A stretch of DNA of 33,863 nt from Chara braunii (GCA_003427395.1 BFEA01000449.1:80402-114264); one strand, 5' to 3'; positions 1 to 31,672 are shown, counted from the stretch's first letter. Numbers and translations are program-made. Notes: generated by a model not told the origin, from the sequence alone.

Positions 1-870
1 ACAGAAGGTGGGGGGGGGTGTGAACAGGGAATCATAGGCAGAGTGAATCCTCATTCTCCGAAGAAGTAGAAGCGACCCATCATTCGACAGTGGATTGTCC
101 TCCAAAAGGGACAGAGGAGAGTTCATCAGGAGGGAGATCCCACTAGCCATGTATGTGGATTAGTGTGACGGGTGTGGGATGGGTGTGGGACGGGTGGGGG
201 ACAGGTGGGTGGCAGCGTGAAATGGGGAAAATAAACGCAAAAAGACATTTCATGACCAAACAAATGAAGAAAAAATTGCGAAAAAGGAAAAGAAAGTGCT
301 CTTCTCACAGATGGTGTCTGCTCCAGGCCGGGCATCAGATGTCAGGGTATGATTCACTGCCATGGCTGTGGCAGTCAAGACGACTGCATGTGAGTGGGCA
401 CACGGACCATATTCATTGACAATAGTCTGAGGTTTTCTTGAAATAGGCCGCAGTGCACTCTGTTCTGTTGTTCTGACAGAAATTCTCTTTGGCGAAGGAG
501 GGCAAGAGTAACTCCGTACACCATTTGCTGTAGGTGAGGGGATCGAACCCTCCCAACACCTCCCAAACCACAATCAATTTCCAGCGATGAAGCCATTCGC
601 CTTTGCTTTCGCCGTGAGTGAAACGTGTGTGATTTCACGAACCAAAAAAATTGGCTGTGATTTCACGCACGTTTGGGACACAGGACCCCAACAACAAAAA
701 CGAAAGGAAAACCTACCAATGGGAGAGCAAAAGAAAACATCCTTTTCCCAGGCTTAATTCGCAAAAACAGGCTACCGCTGATTTCCTGCCAAATCCACGA
801 TGCCTGACAGTCACACACCTTAAACACTAATCCACATACATCGGTAGTTGGATCTCCTTCCAGGCCAGTT
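1..870. other. No recognisable gene; anonymous intergenic DNA
   Basis: I see no coding region with homology or codon structure here. Open frames are short and overlap on both strands. The stretch at 155-220 is a GT/GGT-rich low-complexity run. A tRNA-like B-box fragment on the minus strand is listed separately. If GAPB has its missing first exon inside the window, it could lie here or anywhere up to 5.6 kb, but I could not identify it. Confidence 0.5.
515..610 (-). mobile_element. tRNA-derived SINE fragment (B-box only)
   Basis: Read on the minus strand, the segment contains GGTTCGATCCCC, a near-perfect RNA polymerase III B box (positions about 537-548). No convincing A box lies at the usual distance upstream and the arms do not fold into a tRNA. 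The best reading is the decayed head of a tRNA-derived SINE. A chance match cannot be excluded. Confidence 0.3.
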
Positions 871-876
871 TAAAAC

Positions 877-920
877 AATTCAAAACCAATTCAAAACCAA
901 TTCAAAACCAATTCAAAAAG
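877..920. repeat. Four-copy 11-bp tandem repeat
   Basis: Four consecutive units of AATTCAAAACC (877-887, 888-898, 899-909, 910-920, the last with two changes). Confidence 0.9.
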
Positions 921-984
921 CGTGAATCTGCATTACACCACAAGGGGTTAATAACAGGGGACCCCACTTGTCAGCCCCAGCCTG

Positions 985-1110
985 AGTTTTTTTTTTTTTT
1001 TTTTAAAGAAAATTCTCTTCCTGTGCTAGTGCTGCTGATAAGAGCAGACAGCACTAGCACCGGGGGGGGAGGCTCCGTCTATTGGTGGGAATCCGCCCAA
1101 CACTGAAAAC
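985..1110 (-). mobile_element. 3' end of a non-LTR retroelement with terminal stem-loop and A tail
   Basis: Read on the minus strand, a C-rich run is followed by a perfect 12-bp stem (arms 1049-1060 and 1023-1034, GTGCTAGTGCTG with its complement) and then an A tail (the T run at about 985-1003). The same order, C run, stem-loop with GTGCTAGTG core, A-rich tail, occurs on the plus strand at 30590-30700. That shows a dispersed family inserted through its 3' end. A terminal hairpin before the A tail is common in LINE/SINE 3' ends. Just upstream in element orientation, at 1070-1098, is a piece resembling the repeat at 29761-29828. Confidence 0.6.
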
Positions 1111-1471
1111 TGTGGCTGCATTACACAGGTTCTGCAGCCACACTCCTGGCATATGTAAGTCTCCATTCTTATACAGGCAAAAGCCGCAATCCAATATGCC
1201 CACCAATCCAAGTGCAGAACGACTGCAAACGGACATGTTCTCACCGAAGCCCTAGGTCATACATTGGACTAAGACGACCAGGGGAAGCAATAAAACGGCG
1301 AACAAGGTCTTTCTCCGAAGGCAAGCATACCCTCCCCACCAGCAGTATACTTCACCCAAGAACCGCCAAGGCCAAGAACCTGACACTGCCATTGATGACT
1401 GCCCCATCCTAACTTCGACACCCAATAGTCTCGATCGGCAGTGATTAACTTTCCAGAACGATAATCTCTAG
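1111..1471. other. No recognisable gene
   Basis: Unique-looking sequence with short overlapping open frames on both strands. None resembles a known family and no RNA gene was recognised. Confidence 0.5.
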
Positions 1472-1568
1472 AAGGATCAACAGGGTTTTTCTGCAAAGTT
1501 GTATTAATGCTGTATAAAAAATAAAAAATAAAAAATAAAAAAAATAAAAAATAAAAGGATCAACAGGG
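1472..1568 (+). mobile_element. Tiny 5'-truncated retroelement insertion with 14-bp target site duplication
   Basis: The 14-mer AAGGATCAACAGGG occurs at 1472-1485 and again at 1555-1568. Between the copies lies a 69-bp insert ending in a (AAAAAAT)n tail. A direct repeat flanking a short insert with a 3' A-rich tail is the signature of target-primed reverse transcription. The body is too short to assign to a LINE or SINE family. Confidence 0.6.
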
Positions 1569-1569
1569 C

Positions 1570-1640
1570 TCCCCCCTCTCTCTCCTCTCTCTCCTCTCTC
1601 TCCTCTCTCTCCTCTCTCCCTCTCCCTCCCACTCCCTTCC
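1570..1640. repeat. CT-rich microsatellite/minisatellite
   Basis: Reiterated CTCTCTCTC blocks broken by extra C residues. Simple repeat; the open frame across it on the minus strand is an artefact. Confidence 0.9.
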
Positions 1641-1906
1641 ACACTCTCTGAAGCAAGTGTCACGTACATCCATCTTACCAGTCCGCAGGGGAAGGCCAGG
1701 AATCCTGTCAAACCAGAAGAAAGATCAGTGCATTCGAGCTATACGTAATTATGGTTCAAACCGCCTGGCACCATGCAGTGAAGGTCTATGCGCTGGTCCT
1801 CCACACGCCCGGGAAGTTAAGCGGAGGAGGGGCCGACCAGACGGCCAGGCATGAGGAAATGTAGGGTTCGGTGGATCAAGCATGGGCAATGTAGGCGAGA
1901 AGGAGT

Positions 1907-2247
1907 GGGGTAGAGGTGAGGACTAACGGAGACTGGATCGACCCCCTCCATCTGACCACCTTGTTTGTATAGCTATCATTGTGGAGGTCCACCTGATTGT
2001 AGGACAGAAGGTTAACCGACCCCCCATTTTTCACCTCCATTTATTAAAAAAAACAAAGGGTCATTTTAACCATACTTCACAGCAATGAAGTGGGGGTACC
2101 TGTTAACCATTTGTGGATTGTAGAGGCTGTTGACCCTGATGTTTGGGGTAGAGGTGAGGACTAACGTAGACCGGATCGACCCCCTCCATCTGACCACGGT
2201 GACCTTGTTTGTACTGCTATCATTGTGGAGGTCGACCTGATTGTAGA
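1907..2247. repeat. Spaced direct duplication of about 100 bp
   Basis: The segment starting GGGGTAGAGGTGAGGACTAA at 1907-2003 recurs at 2145-2247 with a few substitutions and a small insertion (GGTGAC near 2198). A shorter motif, TGTAGAGGCTGTTGACCCT, also occurs twice (2119 and 2242). This looks like a local segmental duplication of unknown element type. Confidence 0.8.
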
Positions 2248-2435
2248 GGCTGTTGACCCTCAGGCTGATCTTTCGCAATGAGTTCTCATCTACCATGCAT
2301 TGATTCAATATAGTAAGAAAAGAGGGTTTCCCCTTCTTCATCGCTGTTGTGTTAATTTGCGCCGTGGTAGGGGAACACGTTTTCTGCGATTGTTGATCAT
2401 AATCACATAGTAGGGCTCGATTGGGACTAGGATCG

Positions 2436-2566
2436 TGTTTGAGTTTCTTAGCCCTATCATGACATGTGAATTCCCGTGCTATAACTCCCCCCCATTGTTT
2501 GAGTTTCTTAGCCCTATCATGACATGTGAATTCCTGTGCTATAACTCCCCCCCATGCTATAACTCC
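2436..2566. repeat. 60-bp tandem duplication plus partial third unit
   Basis: Two head-to-tail 60-bp units (2436-2495 and 2496-2555), each starting TGTTTGAGTTTCTTAGCCCT and ending in a C run, differ by one or two bases. A partial third unit (GCTATAACTCC) follows. The near identity suggests a recent duplication. The 182-codon minus-strand open frame here is produced by the repeat. Confidence 0.9.
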
Positions 2567-3482
2567 ACGGTGACCCTTCGGTTTTGAATGCTCCAACTTC
2601 TGTAGGTGTTCCATAGTAAGGCAGGGCTCGATTATTACGTGGCGCGGGGTTAATCCTTCCCATCGGGGGAAGCAATCAATGCCACTTGCGCATTCTGCAC
2701 TCTTGATGTTTAGGGAAGCTGACCGTGGGAGCAGTGGCCAAGGCTCTTACAGCCCTAACGGGAAGAGGCGCGAGTTTGTGTTGTGTTTCAATATTGTCAC
2801 CTGAGCCTTGGGCACTGGGCACTTTTTATTTAAAAATAAATAAATAAATAAAAAGCAGAACATGCGTCAGCTATCAAGCACGCGCCCTCGAACAGGAAGC
2901 TACCCCATTGATGCAACGGGCGAACTTAATTCGCCAATTCAAAGGCTCGCGTTTAGCAGAATTGCCATCACTCATCGATAACATTCGTAACCAACTTGTA
3001 ACAGCAATTTCGTCAAAACAGACATATTTTATTTTTGGGCAAATTGCATCTGTACCCCACTTAAAGATGGGAATACCCGCTATACCCAGTCCCAGCCCGA
3101 ACTTGCATCTGTACCCCACTTAAAGGGCGTTCAACTTTGCATAGTACCCAGAGAGACTCCAGTCGGGACGTAATTGTCACACTTCTTTTGTCACACTTCT
3201 TCTGTTGGCTTTACTCTCGACAATTCGAGAGTCCGGCTTTGCAGAGTAGGCCGAGAGATGACACATTTTCTGCCATTTTCGAGAGTCTGACTGCTCTTCA
3301 AGGATTTTCGAGAGTAGAGAGTAGTGAAGGGAGGCCCATTTTGTCCGACGTGGCAGTTAATCTTCCCGCCTACTAGACGGAAAAGGCTGGCAGCATAAGG
3401 CAAAAAAAGACGCAATCTTCAAGTTGTGCCCCCACTGTTCTTCAATTTGCACACGACAGAAATCCAGATCGGAAAGAAGAGG
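2567..3482. other. No recognisable gene; short internal repeats
   Basis: The segment holds an (AAAT)n run at about 2830-2855. A 23-bp motif (TTGCATCTGTACCCCACTTA and following bases) occurs at about 3044-3066 and 3103-3125. Several TCGAGAGT octamers and their complements lie between 3215 and 3325. None of the open frames resembles a known protein. Confidence 0.5.
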
Positions 3483-4041
3483 CTCAGGGCCTCGTTCCAC
3501 TACTCGCCATCCGCCAAAACAGTGGTGAGACTTGGCGAGGCCGAAAGTGCATTTTTCTGGTGGAAAACGGCTCTTGGTTCCATTACATCGCCGCCGCCAC
3601 GTGCGCTGTGGTTGCTGTCCCGGCCTGCTCCCCGGACTGTGGCAGATGGCGAGCTAATGGAACCGTGGCGGCCTTCTCTTCACCATGTACTCAGACTGGA
3701 AATCAATCCAGGTGCAGCGACAACTCGCCAACACTAGGGGACAACGCAGGTCGACTGTCAGGACCGCTGTGTCAGGGGCAATATGGCCACACGAAGCATT
3801 TCGCGGAGGGCTGAGGAGTAGTGCCTCCACGAAGGGCTGTTGCAGGCAGGGGAAATGGGAAGCCTGGGCGACACATCGCCAAGTGATTTCAGACCCAAAT
3901 TCTGCCAGCGTCCATTTTCGTGGCTATTGGCGATGCAGTGGAACGAAGTCGCATCCGCCATGCGTGGCGGATGGCGAGTAGTGGAACGAAGTCGCATCCG
4001 CCATGCGTGGCGGATGGCGAGTAGTGGAACAAGGCCCTCAG
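3483..4041. mobile_element. Non-autonomous DNA transposon with 34-bp terminal inverted repeats
   Basis: The arms at 3483-3516 and 4008-4041 are inverted copies (about 32 of 34 positions match). They share AGGGCCTYGTTCCACTACTC followed by GCCATCCGCCA. The AGGGC-type end resembles hAT elements, but I find no matching 8-bp target duplication. The right end contains a 43-bp tandem repeat (about 3940-3982 and 3983-4025), itself palindromic around CATCCGCCA. There is no transposase frame; overlapping open frames inside are incidental. Confidence 0.7.
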
Positions 4042-4106
4042 ACAGACTGGTGTTGTTACATAGGGCAGTACTTCAAAACTTATGTCGGCCGGTATAATTT
4101 ATGTCA

Positions 4107-4301
4107 GGGGTAACTTCAGTAGAGTCACAAAAAGGAGTTGTAATTGCACTATGGGGCAAGATACAGTTTGCAATTGCACTTCAGGCACCCTACCTGGCCA
4201 GAAAGATGCGTTGTATACATTGCCCAAACTGCAATTTGAAACTGAACCTTGGCCCATCGTGCAATTATAACTCGTTTTTGTGACTCTCGCGTAGTCTCCC
4301 C
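4107..4301. mobile_element. MITE, GGGGTAACTTC family, copy 1
   Basis: The ends are inverted repeats of about 54 bp. The left arm begins GGGGTAACTTCAGTAGAGTC (4107) and the right arm is its complement ending at 4301. About 195 bp, non-coding. Two further copies are at 4959-5139 and 15774-15992. Confidence 0.8.
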
Positions 4302-4958
4302 TTTCTGTTATTATTACTTGGCACGCTAGACAGCCTCTACAACAACCTGGCCTTGAAAAAAAAAAAAAAAAAAAAAAAGAGTTTGCCTAACGGCTTTGAA
4401 ATTCCTAGCTGCCCAAAAGTTAGGCTGGTCACGCTGTGAACTGACACCCATTCAGACCATTTTACAAATTTTCCACATAAGGACATATAAACACAACTGT
4501 GAGCCTCATGAATTGGGACCTATCTATCCATTCTCTCTAAGCCATCATGATATTTCTTGCCCACATTATGGTTGTCTTGCCTGGCCCCCAGAAGCATATG
4601 CCATCATGATACATTAAATTAAATGAGAAAAAAAAATAAGGAAGGTCCCTCACAGGTAGGTTCTAGAAAGGCCATAGCAGTGTTGATTCCTCAGGCCTCA
4701 GGTTGTTTCAGGTTGTTTTCCTTTCAGCCACTTGGGATTCCCTCTTCTGTCTGTGGTCACCATCATGAGTTCAGCCTGCTGGACCTGCACTATTTTTCCA
4801 AGTGACAACTTGAATGATTGTTGTTGAGCAAGTAACATAGCTCATTACTAGAACTTGGCCCAAAAAAAAAAAAAAAAGGGCAAATTGAATCCCTATCAAG
4901 ACCCGACTAACGAGTCTCGTAGCCTTTTGTCACTCACTCATTCGTTCGGTCATTCGTT
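4302..4958. other. No recognisable gene between two MITE copies
   Basis: There is a 20+ base A run at about 4356-4378 and another at 4861-4876. The sequence between them has only short frames. CCTCACAG/GTAGGT at about 4647-4656 resembles a splice donor after a short ATG frame from 4623, but the encoded peptide is Lys-rich and unlike a plastid transit peptide. Confidence 0.4.
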
Positions 4959-5139
4959 AGTCACAAAAATGAGTTATAAGTGCACTATGGGCCAAGATAC
5001 AGTGTCCAAGTGCATCTGGGGCAATGTATACAACCCAGCTTTCTGGCCAGGTGTAGGGTGCCTGAAGTGCGATTGCAAACAGTATTTTGGCCCATGGTGC
5101 AATTATAACTCCTTTTTGTGACTCTACTGAAGTTACCCC
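4959..5139. mobile_element. MITE, GGGGTAACTTC family, copy 2
   Basis: Same terminal inverted repeats as the copy at 4107-4301. The right end shows the full GAAGTTACCCC terminus at 5129-5139, while the left terminus is truncated to AGTCACAAAAATGAG. The interior is rearranged relative to copy 1. Confidence 0.75.
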
Positions 5140-5200
5140 TTCATTCATTCATTCGCTTACGCTTACTCGTTCACTCACTCGTTCCTATTACGGGATAAAA
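5140..5200. repeat. Degenerate tetranucleotide repeat (ATTC/CACT/CGTT)
   Basis: Reiterated CATTCATTCATTC and TTCACTCACTCG blocks next to the MITE. A similar block lies on its other side (4930-4956), so the MITE sits inside this tract. Confidence 0.6.
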
Positions 5201-5313
5201 TGCTTCAGTCACACAACAGCCTCAGGCTGACAGATTGTGGCAGTACTATGCAGTTAATATGTTTATATGTCTTGCCACTTAATGAATTGTGTACTAAAGT
5301 TTGTAAACTCTAC

Positions 5314-5430
5314 CAAGGGGCCTACCTCAGTTGGTTACACCCACCATCTGTTGAAATACAAAACGGAAGTTTGAATCCAGACAACAAACCACATGAAAAA
5401 ACAAAATAAATAAGTGCAAAAAAAAAAAGG
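5314..5430 (+). mobile_element. tRNA-headed SINE-like element
   Basis: GGGGCCTACCTCAGTTGGTT (from about 5318) carries an A-box-like segment. About 35 bases later AGTTTGAATCC is a B-box-like segment, at the spacing of a tRNA. The acceptor arms do not pair, so this is not a tRNA gene. An A-rich tail follows (5393-5429). Together this fits a short tRNA-derived SINE. Confidence 0.5.
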
Positions 5431-5438
5431 CGCAAACT

Positions 5439-5557
5439 CTTGTCTGTCTGTCTGACTGTCTTTCTGTGCTCCTGTCTCTGTCTGCCTGCCTGTCTGACTC
5501 CCTGCCCGTCTGTCTGTCTGCGCGCGTGTGTGTATGTGTGTGTGTGTGTGTGTGTGC
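5439..5557. repeat. (TGTC)n followed by (TG)n microsatellite
   Basis: TGTC/TCTG reiterations at 5439-5521, then (GT)n at 5525-5556. They lie 60 bases before the first recognisable GAPB exon. The adjoining Cys-Val frame is repeat translation, not part of the protein. Confidence 0.9.
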
Positions 5558-5617
5558 CTGTGTTCCTATATGTGTCTGTGTGGGCTTGGTGGATATGACT
5601 TGGGCATACACCAACAG

Positions 5618-27972
<22,355 letters not shown>

Positions 27973-28033
27973 AGATACTCTCAACTTCAGTGCCATTCAG
28001 TGCCTTCTCCACTGTCTCAATGAAACGACAGGG

Positions 28034-28159
28034 GGGGCACACACACATCCACACACATGTCAAGTGTAGTGCTTCATTTTCTGCAATAGAGGGTAAAGCT
28101 GCTTCAAAATTGGATATCAATCTACAACACAAAAACACACACAGACACACCCACCCACC

Positions 28160-28204
<45 letters not shown>

Positions 28205-28206
28205 AT
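28034..28206. repeat. (CA)n and (CCCA)n microsatellites downstream of GAPB
   Basis: CA-rich tracts at 28038-28058 and 28131-28201, with a (CCCA)n block in the middle. Probably in the 3' UTR or just past it. Confidence 0.9.
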
Positions 28207-28286
28207 TGGGCATGGAGAGGCCATGGGTGTCATTGAGGTTGCGCAGTGGAAACCTGCTGTACTGTATCTCATTTTTCTTATTGAAT

Positions 28287-28418
28287 CGGCCTTGTACGCA
28301 AGAGGTTCTGAACAGGGGGAGTTGTAAGGAAGAAGATTAAAAACGAATTTAAGATTTTTTTTGTTTTTTTGGTTTTTTCGCTTAGGCGCTCTGATATCAT
28401 GTGACAATATATATCCTT
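28287..28418 (+). repeat. G-box/T-tract repeat family, copy 3 (G-box lost)
   Basis: Starts CGGCCTTGTACGCAAGAGG and continues like the copies at 21667 and 25655, ending GTGACAATATATATCC. It lacks the CCACGTGG start. It lies about 315 bases past the GAPB stop codon and runs directly into the hammerhead-like unit. Confidence 0.8.
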
Positions 28419-28572
28419 AAGCCAAGTCATGTTCAGCCTCCTGATGAGTCGGTGAAACTCCGACGAAACAGTTTGTCACAGCCCCTTGTTTGTTGTCCTC
28501 TTCTCTCTCTCTGCCTACGGTTTACCGGGCAGTTCTGTTTGTGACGATATATCCTTAAGCCAAGTCATGTGC
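28400..28572 (+). repeat. About 140-bp tandem unit carrying the hammerhead-like motif
   Basis: TGTGACAATATATATCCTTA (28400) and TGTGACGATATATCCTTAAG (28540) begin two direct copies of a segment ending GCCAAGTCATGT. One full unit (about 140 bp) and 33 bases of a second are present. A direct repeat of this size around a ribozyme core resembles small hammerhead-bearing retroelements and satellites. Confidence 0.6.
28430..28480 (+). ncRNA. Hammerhead-ribozyme-like core (stem I not identified)
   Basis: CTGATGA (28441-28447) is followed by a perfect 5-bp stem II (GTCGG 28448-28452, CCGAC 28460-28464, loop TGAAACT), then GAAA (28465-28468). These are the invariant hammerhead core elements in order and spacing. 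Next, ACA-GTT-TGT forms a 3-bp stem III ending in GTC (28475-28477), the usual cleavage triplet, as in minimal type I hammerheads. The bases flanking CTGATGA and GTC do not pair as stem I, so self-cleavage is doubtful. It may be a decayed ribozyme or may use a distant strand. Confidence 0.45.
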
Positions 28573-29540
28573 ACAGGATCGAGATTTTGTCGAGATGAGA
28601 ATGATGTCTCGTCGTAAAGATTGTCTCGTCGTAAAGATTACCTGCATGAATGGACTCTCCCCCTTTTGTTGACCTCCAGAGTCTTGTATTCCAGAGGCAT
28701 TTGTGATTTGCTTTTGCTTTTCTGTGATGTATGGTAGTTGTTAACTTATTACAACCGCCAACCAACGTAAGGGCGGTGTGCCGATCCATTTGTTTGTATT
28801 TTCTGTACGAACCTCCGTGGTAAGTTTGTCCTTCAAATTTTTGCAAATTACATTGATTTATGTTATGTGGTTTGGCTGATGGCCGTCCTGGGAAGAGGCG
28901 GCACATGGAAAGTCGATGGAGACGAGTCTTCAGCCTGTATCTAGCGATCCCCGCTTGTGTGATGCTTCACAATTAACGTCCAACGTGAAGTGTCTGCTCG
29001 AGTACAAATTGCTCGAATAGAACAAATGAATTGAGTTTGCGTCCAGCATGGTGTATTCTTGTGCTTCTTCTTCTTTATATTATCTTCTTTTCTAAATAGT
29101 AAATATGCATTTTATTACAGGGTTGGAAACTGGGTCCAGCATCCCTTACGTCTGGGTGCGCACCTACAAACCAAACGCAAACAACAATGCCTACGGAGCG
29201 CTGTCATATGTAGCTGGCCTGCTATTGCCTTCCTACAAACCAAACGGCTGCCCTCTGGCAGGGGACTTTTGAAATATCGGCAGCGGGTTTCTGGATAATG
29301 TGAAAGGACTCTCTCTCTCTCTCTCGCTCTCTCTAGTGTGTATACAGGCATCACGGTTGCTTTTTTTTTTTTTTTGCACATCAGCGATCAACGCGATGGT
29401 ATTTACAAATAATATACGAATTATGTACTCAATGAAATTATGGCTGAAGTAGGTGCACGATTACACGAAGTGTGCCTTTGTATCTAGTCATCTTTGTATT
29501 ACACGTTCTTCTGAATTGAGCATTTTGTTTTTGTGGGTGA
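28573..29540. other. Intergenic, no recognised gene
   Basis: A 17-bp unit TGTCTCGTCGTAAAGAT is tandemly duplicated at 28605-28638. GTTGGAAACTGGGTCCAGCA at 29122 belongs to the repeat at 29761-29828. CTACAAACCAAACG occurs twice (29164 and 29234). CT and T runs lie at 29310-29375. The frame from 29059 covers the repeat fragment and is not credible as a gene. Confidence 0.5.
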
Positions 29541-29694
29541 GTGAACGGCAAGGCGAACTGGACAAACCCTTGAGAATGCAATTTGCCAATTACATTTGGA
29601 ACATCATAATATATATTAAAGCTTACTTATTCGTCAAGTAGACAATAAGAGTACGTGCCGTCTTACTCAAAGGTTTGTCCAGTTTGCCCGTCAC
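29541..29694. mobile_element. Short MITE-like inverted repeat
   Basis: GTGAACGGCAAGGCGAACTGG with ACAAACCCTTGAG (29541-29574) is matched inversely by ACTCAAAGGTTTGTCC and AGTTTGCCCGTCAC (29664-29694). The interior is AT-rich. No coding potential. Confidence 0.65.
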
Positions 29695-29760
29695 TTATTC
29701 ATCAAATAGCTAACTGGACAACGTATGGGAGCATGAGCTAAGTGGTTTTATAACCTTCAT

Positions 29761-29828
29761 TCCTAAATGTTGAGGGATGCTGGACCCGTTTTCCAGCAGG
29801 TGCTGCTTCCCACCAATAGATGGAGCTT
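29761..29828 (-). repeat. Dispersed repeat (GCTCCATCTATTG family), minus copy
   Basis: On the minus strand GCTCCATCTATTGGTGGGAA is followed by GCAGCACCTGCTGGAAAACG and GGTCCAGCATCCCT. A plus-strand copy is at 31594-31672 and fragments are at 1070, 7143, 7616 and 29122. An adjacent T/A run at 29830-29865 may be the tail of the element. Confidence 0.65.
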
Positions 29829-30589
29829 TGCTTTTTTTTTTAAAAAAAAACGAAAAAAAAAAAGAGAAGACGTTACAGAATGCCGCCGTCTTCGCGGTAA
29901 AGAGATGGTGGGGTGGTTTGGGCTGTTGAAAGTTTTCGAGCAGCTTGTACAATAATTAGACAAAACACGATGAGCAAGGAACATCAGGGGTGCGGGGTTG
30001 GTAGCCTGGTAGGCACATTGTGGACAGCAAGGCAAAGTGACGAGCATACTGGGTAGCAATGCAACTTGGAAAAAACACAAGCACAGGGAGTCGCCAGTGG
30101 AAGGACTCTTAAGCCAAGTAGCGAGGCAACACGGCAAACAGCTGCACGGTGTGCAAGTAGTATACCATGAGGATGTTTGGGTGGTTGAGTGGCAAGGTAA
30201 ACAACAAGGCAACATGACGAGCAGAAAAGCACACAGAAGGGGGGGGGAGCAAGGCAACAAGGCAAGGCAACAAGGCAAGCAGAAAGGCGTGCATGTCGAC
30301 CACGAAGGCAGCAAGAGCAGGGTGTACGTGGACGGCGAAGGCAGCAAGTGCAGGGACGATCTGCATGTCTTTTCCCCTTTCTTTTGGGTTTTGCCAATGT
30401 TTTTTTTTTTCAGCTTTGAAGATTTTTAAATAGGTCACAATAAACTTCCATCCTACCTTCATCGCGTCCTTGTCGATGAGTTGTTATTGTTATCCTTCAT
30501 GTCTTGTTTAGGGGATGTGAATTGCTGCCAGGGAGGTCCACATAAAATTAGTACTGTACTCTTTTTTTCTTTTTTCTATTTTTTTAGAT
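29829..30589. other. Low-complexity purine-rich intergenic DNA
   Basis: From about 30000 to 30360 the plus strand is built of GGCAACAAGGCAA-like words. This produces a Leu/Cys/Pro-rich 194-codon minus frame and a Gln/Lys-rich plus frame. Neither looks like a real protein. Confidence 0.6.
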
Positions 30590-30700
30590 GTATCCCCTCC
30601 CCCCCGAGTGCTAGTGGTGTCTGCTTCATCAGCACCACTAGCACTGCAGGGGGCGTGTGTTAAAAAAATAAATAAGTAAATAATAATAATAATATACTAA
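30590..30700 (+). mobile_element. 3' end of a non-LTR retroelement with terminal stem-loop and A tail
   Basis: A C run is followed by a perfect 13-bp stem (AGTGCTAGTGGTG 30607-30619, complement 30633-30645), then a short G-rich linker and an A-rich tail with AAT/AAAT repeats. It is homologous to the minus-strand copy at 985-1110. Confidence 0.6.
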
Positions 30701-30903
30701 TATGTATAATTCTCATCTAGGAAACGACCAACATTTTGCAGCGGGTGCATGGAGTAAGCTCCCAAGGTGTACGGAGTAATCTCCTAAGCAGTTCTCTGCC
30801 AGTACTGAACAAGCGGTGGGATTCTTTAAATTTAGGATGATGCTGTTTTCAATGTTTTGCAAGATGATACAGAAAAAAAAAAAGAAAAAAAAAAGAAAGA
30901 AAG
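30701..30903. other. Short unassigned spacer
   Basis: GGAGTAAGCTCCCAAGGTGTA is followed by a loosely similar GGAGTAATCTCCTAAGC (30751-30790). A-rich tract at 30871-30902. Confidence 0.5.
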
Positions 30904-31365
30904 GTGGGGGTAGCTCAGTTGGTTAGGCATGCAAGTGGCATTCAGGAGGTTGTGGATTCAAGCCCCATGGCCGCCTGCGGCGCACTTAGTGCCAACGGAC
31001 TGTGATAGTCCTCTGGATACCCCTGATCGGTATTAGCGGGGTTCATGACCAACATGGGTGTGAGTGTGAGCACGAGTGGGTTGTGTGTAGTGTGTGGGAG
31101 AGTGTTGGCCATAGCCTCTGCTGCTACTCGATGAAGGGTGGGGGACGATGAGAAAGGGAGGCACAGCTACTGGCAGGTCTCGGTCTTTGTGTTAGCCAGA
31201 ACCCCACTGGCGGCTCCAACCCTATACCCTAACCATTAGGGGCAAGGGGCAACATGAAATCTCCCCTTCACAGAGAGAGGAACTATGCTTGCAGGGGTCC
31301 CCTGTAGATAGTCTTAGGAGTAGGTAGTGGAAGGTAAAGAAACAGAAAAAAAAAAAAAAAAAAAA
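30904..31365 (+). mobile_element. tRNA-derived SINE, near full length
   Basis: The tRNA-like head GGGGGTAGCTCAGTTGGTTA (A box) is followed by GTGGATTCAAGCCCC (B box) about 50 bases on. A 380-bp body of no known relation and a 20-base A tail (31346-31365) follow. ACAGAAAAAAAAAAA on both sides could be a target duplication, but its A-richness makes it weak. The acceptor arms do not pair, so it is not a tRNA gene. The fragment at 17545-17612 is the same family. Confidence 0.7.
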
Positions 31366-31593
31366 GGAAAATGCCAAAAAAAAATATATATTATAGGCAT
31401 TGCCTTTTCCTGATGGAATGACCCCAAGTCGTCAAGGGTTTTTAAATTGTAGGATGAAATTATGGAGCAACACATGGGCTGGGTGCGGGCGATGGATGTA
31501 ATGGTCCCTTTTTATTTTTTATTTTTTAAGAATCGACCCCATGGACAGCTTGAGATGCTGGTAGGAGCAGTCGCCTCAAGCTCTCCCGTGGTG

Positions 31594-31672
31594 GCTCCAT
31601 CTATTGTTGGGGAGCATCACCTGCTGAGAAGCGGGCCCAGCGTCCCTTGTTACAATTGTTCAATATAACATT
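31594..31672 (+). repeat. Dispersed repeat (GCTCCATCTATTG family), plus copy
   Basis: GCTCCATCTATTGTTGGGGA, then GCATCACCTGCTGAGAAGCG and GGCCCAGCGTCCCTTGTTAC. Same order as at 29761-29828 in inverse orientation. It is the clearest copy and may be one end of a longer element. Confidence 0.65.

Noticed and set aside
1795-1825. GGGAAGTTAAGCGG resembling part of a 5S rRNA
   Set aside because: Only about a dozen bases resemble the 5S internal region; flanks do not match and no 5S fold is possible.
2066-2614. 182-codon minus-strand open frame
   Set aside because: It is generated by the 60-bp tandem duplication and the spaced 100-bp duplication; the peptide repeats itself and has no known domain.
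5528-5617. GAPB starting at the ATG at 5528
   Set aside because: The first codons are translated (TG)n microsatellite (Met-Cys-Val repeats), unlike any plastid transit peptide.
29111-29290. Exon-like frame after TTACAG at 29120
   Set aside because: Its first 30 bases belong to a dispersed repeat (CTGGGTCCAGCATCCC) and the encoded peptide has no known relatives.
29763-30397. 194-codon Leu/Cys/Pro-rich minus-strand frame resembling a secreted protein
   Set aside because: The composition follows from reiterated GGCAACAAGG words on the plus strand; no signal peptide or domain order is convincing.
30904-30975. Functional tRNA gene
   Set aside because: A and B boxes are present but acceptor and anticodon arms do not pair and the sequence continues into a SINE body with an A tail.
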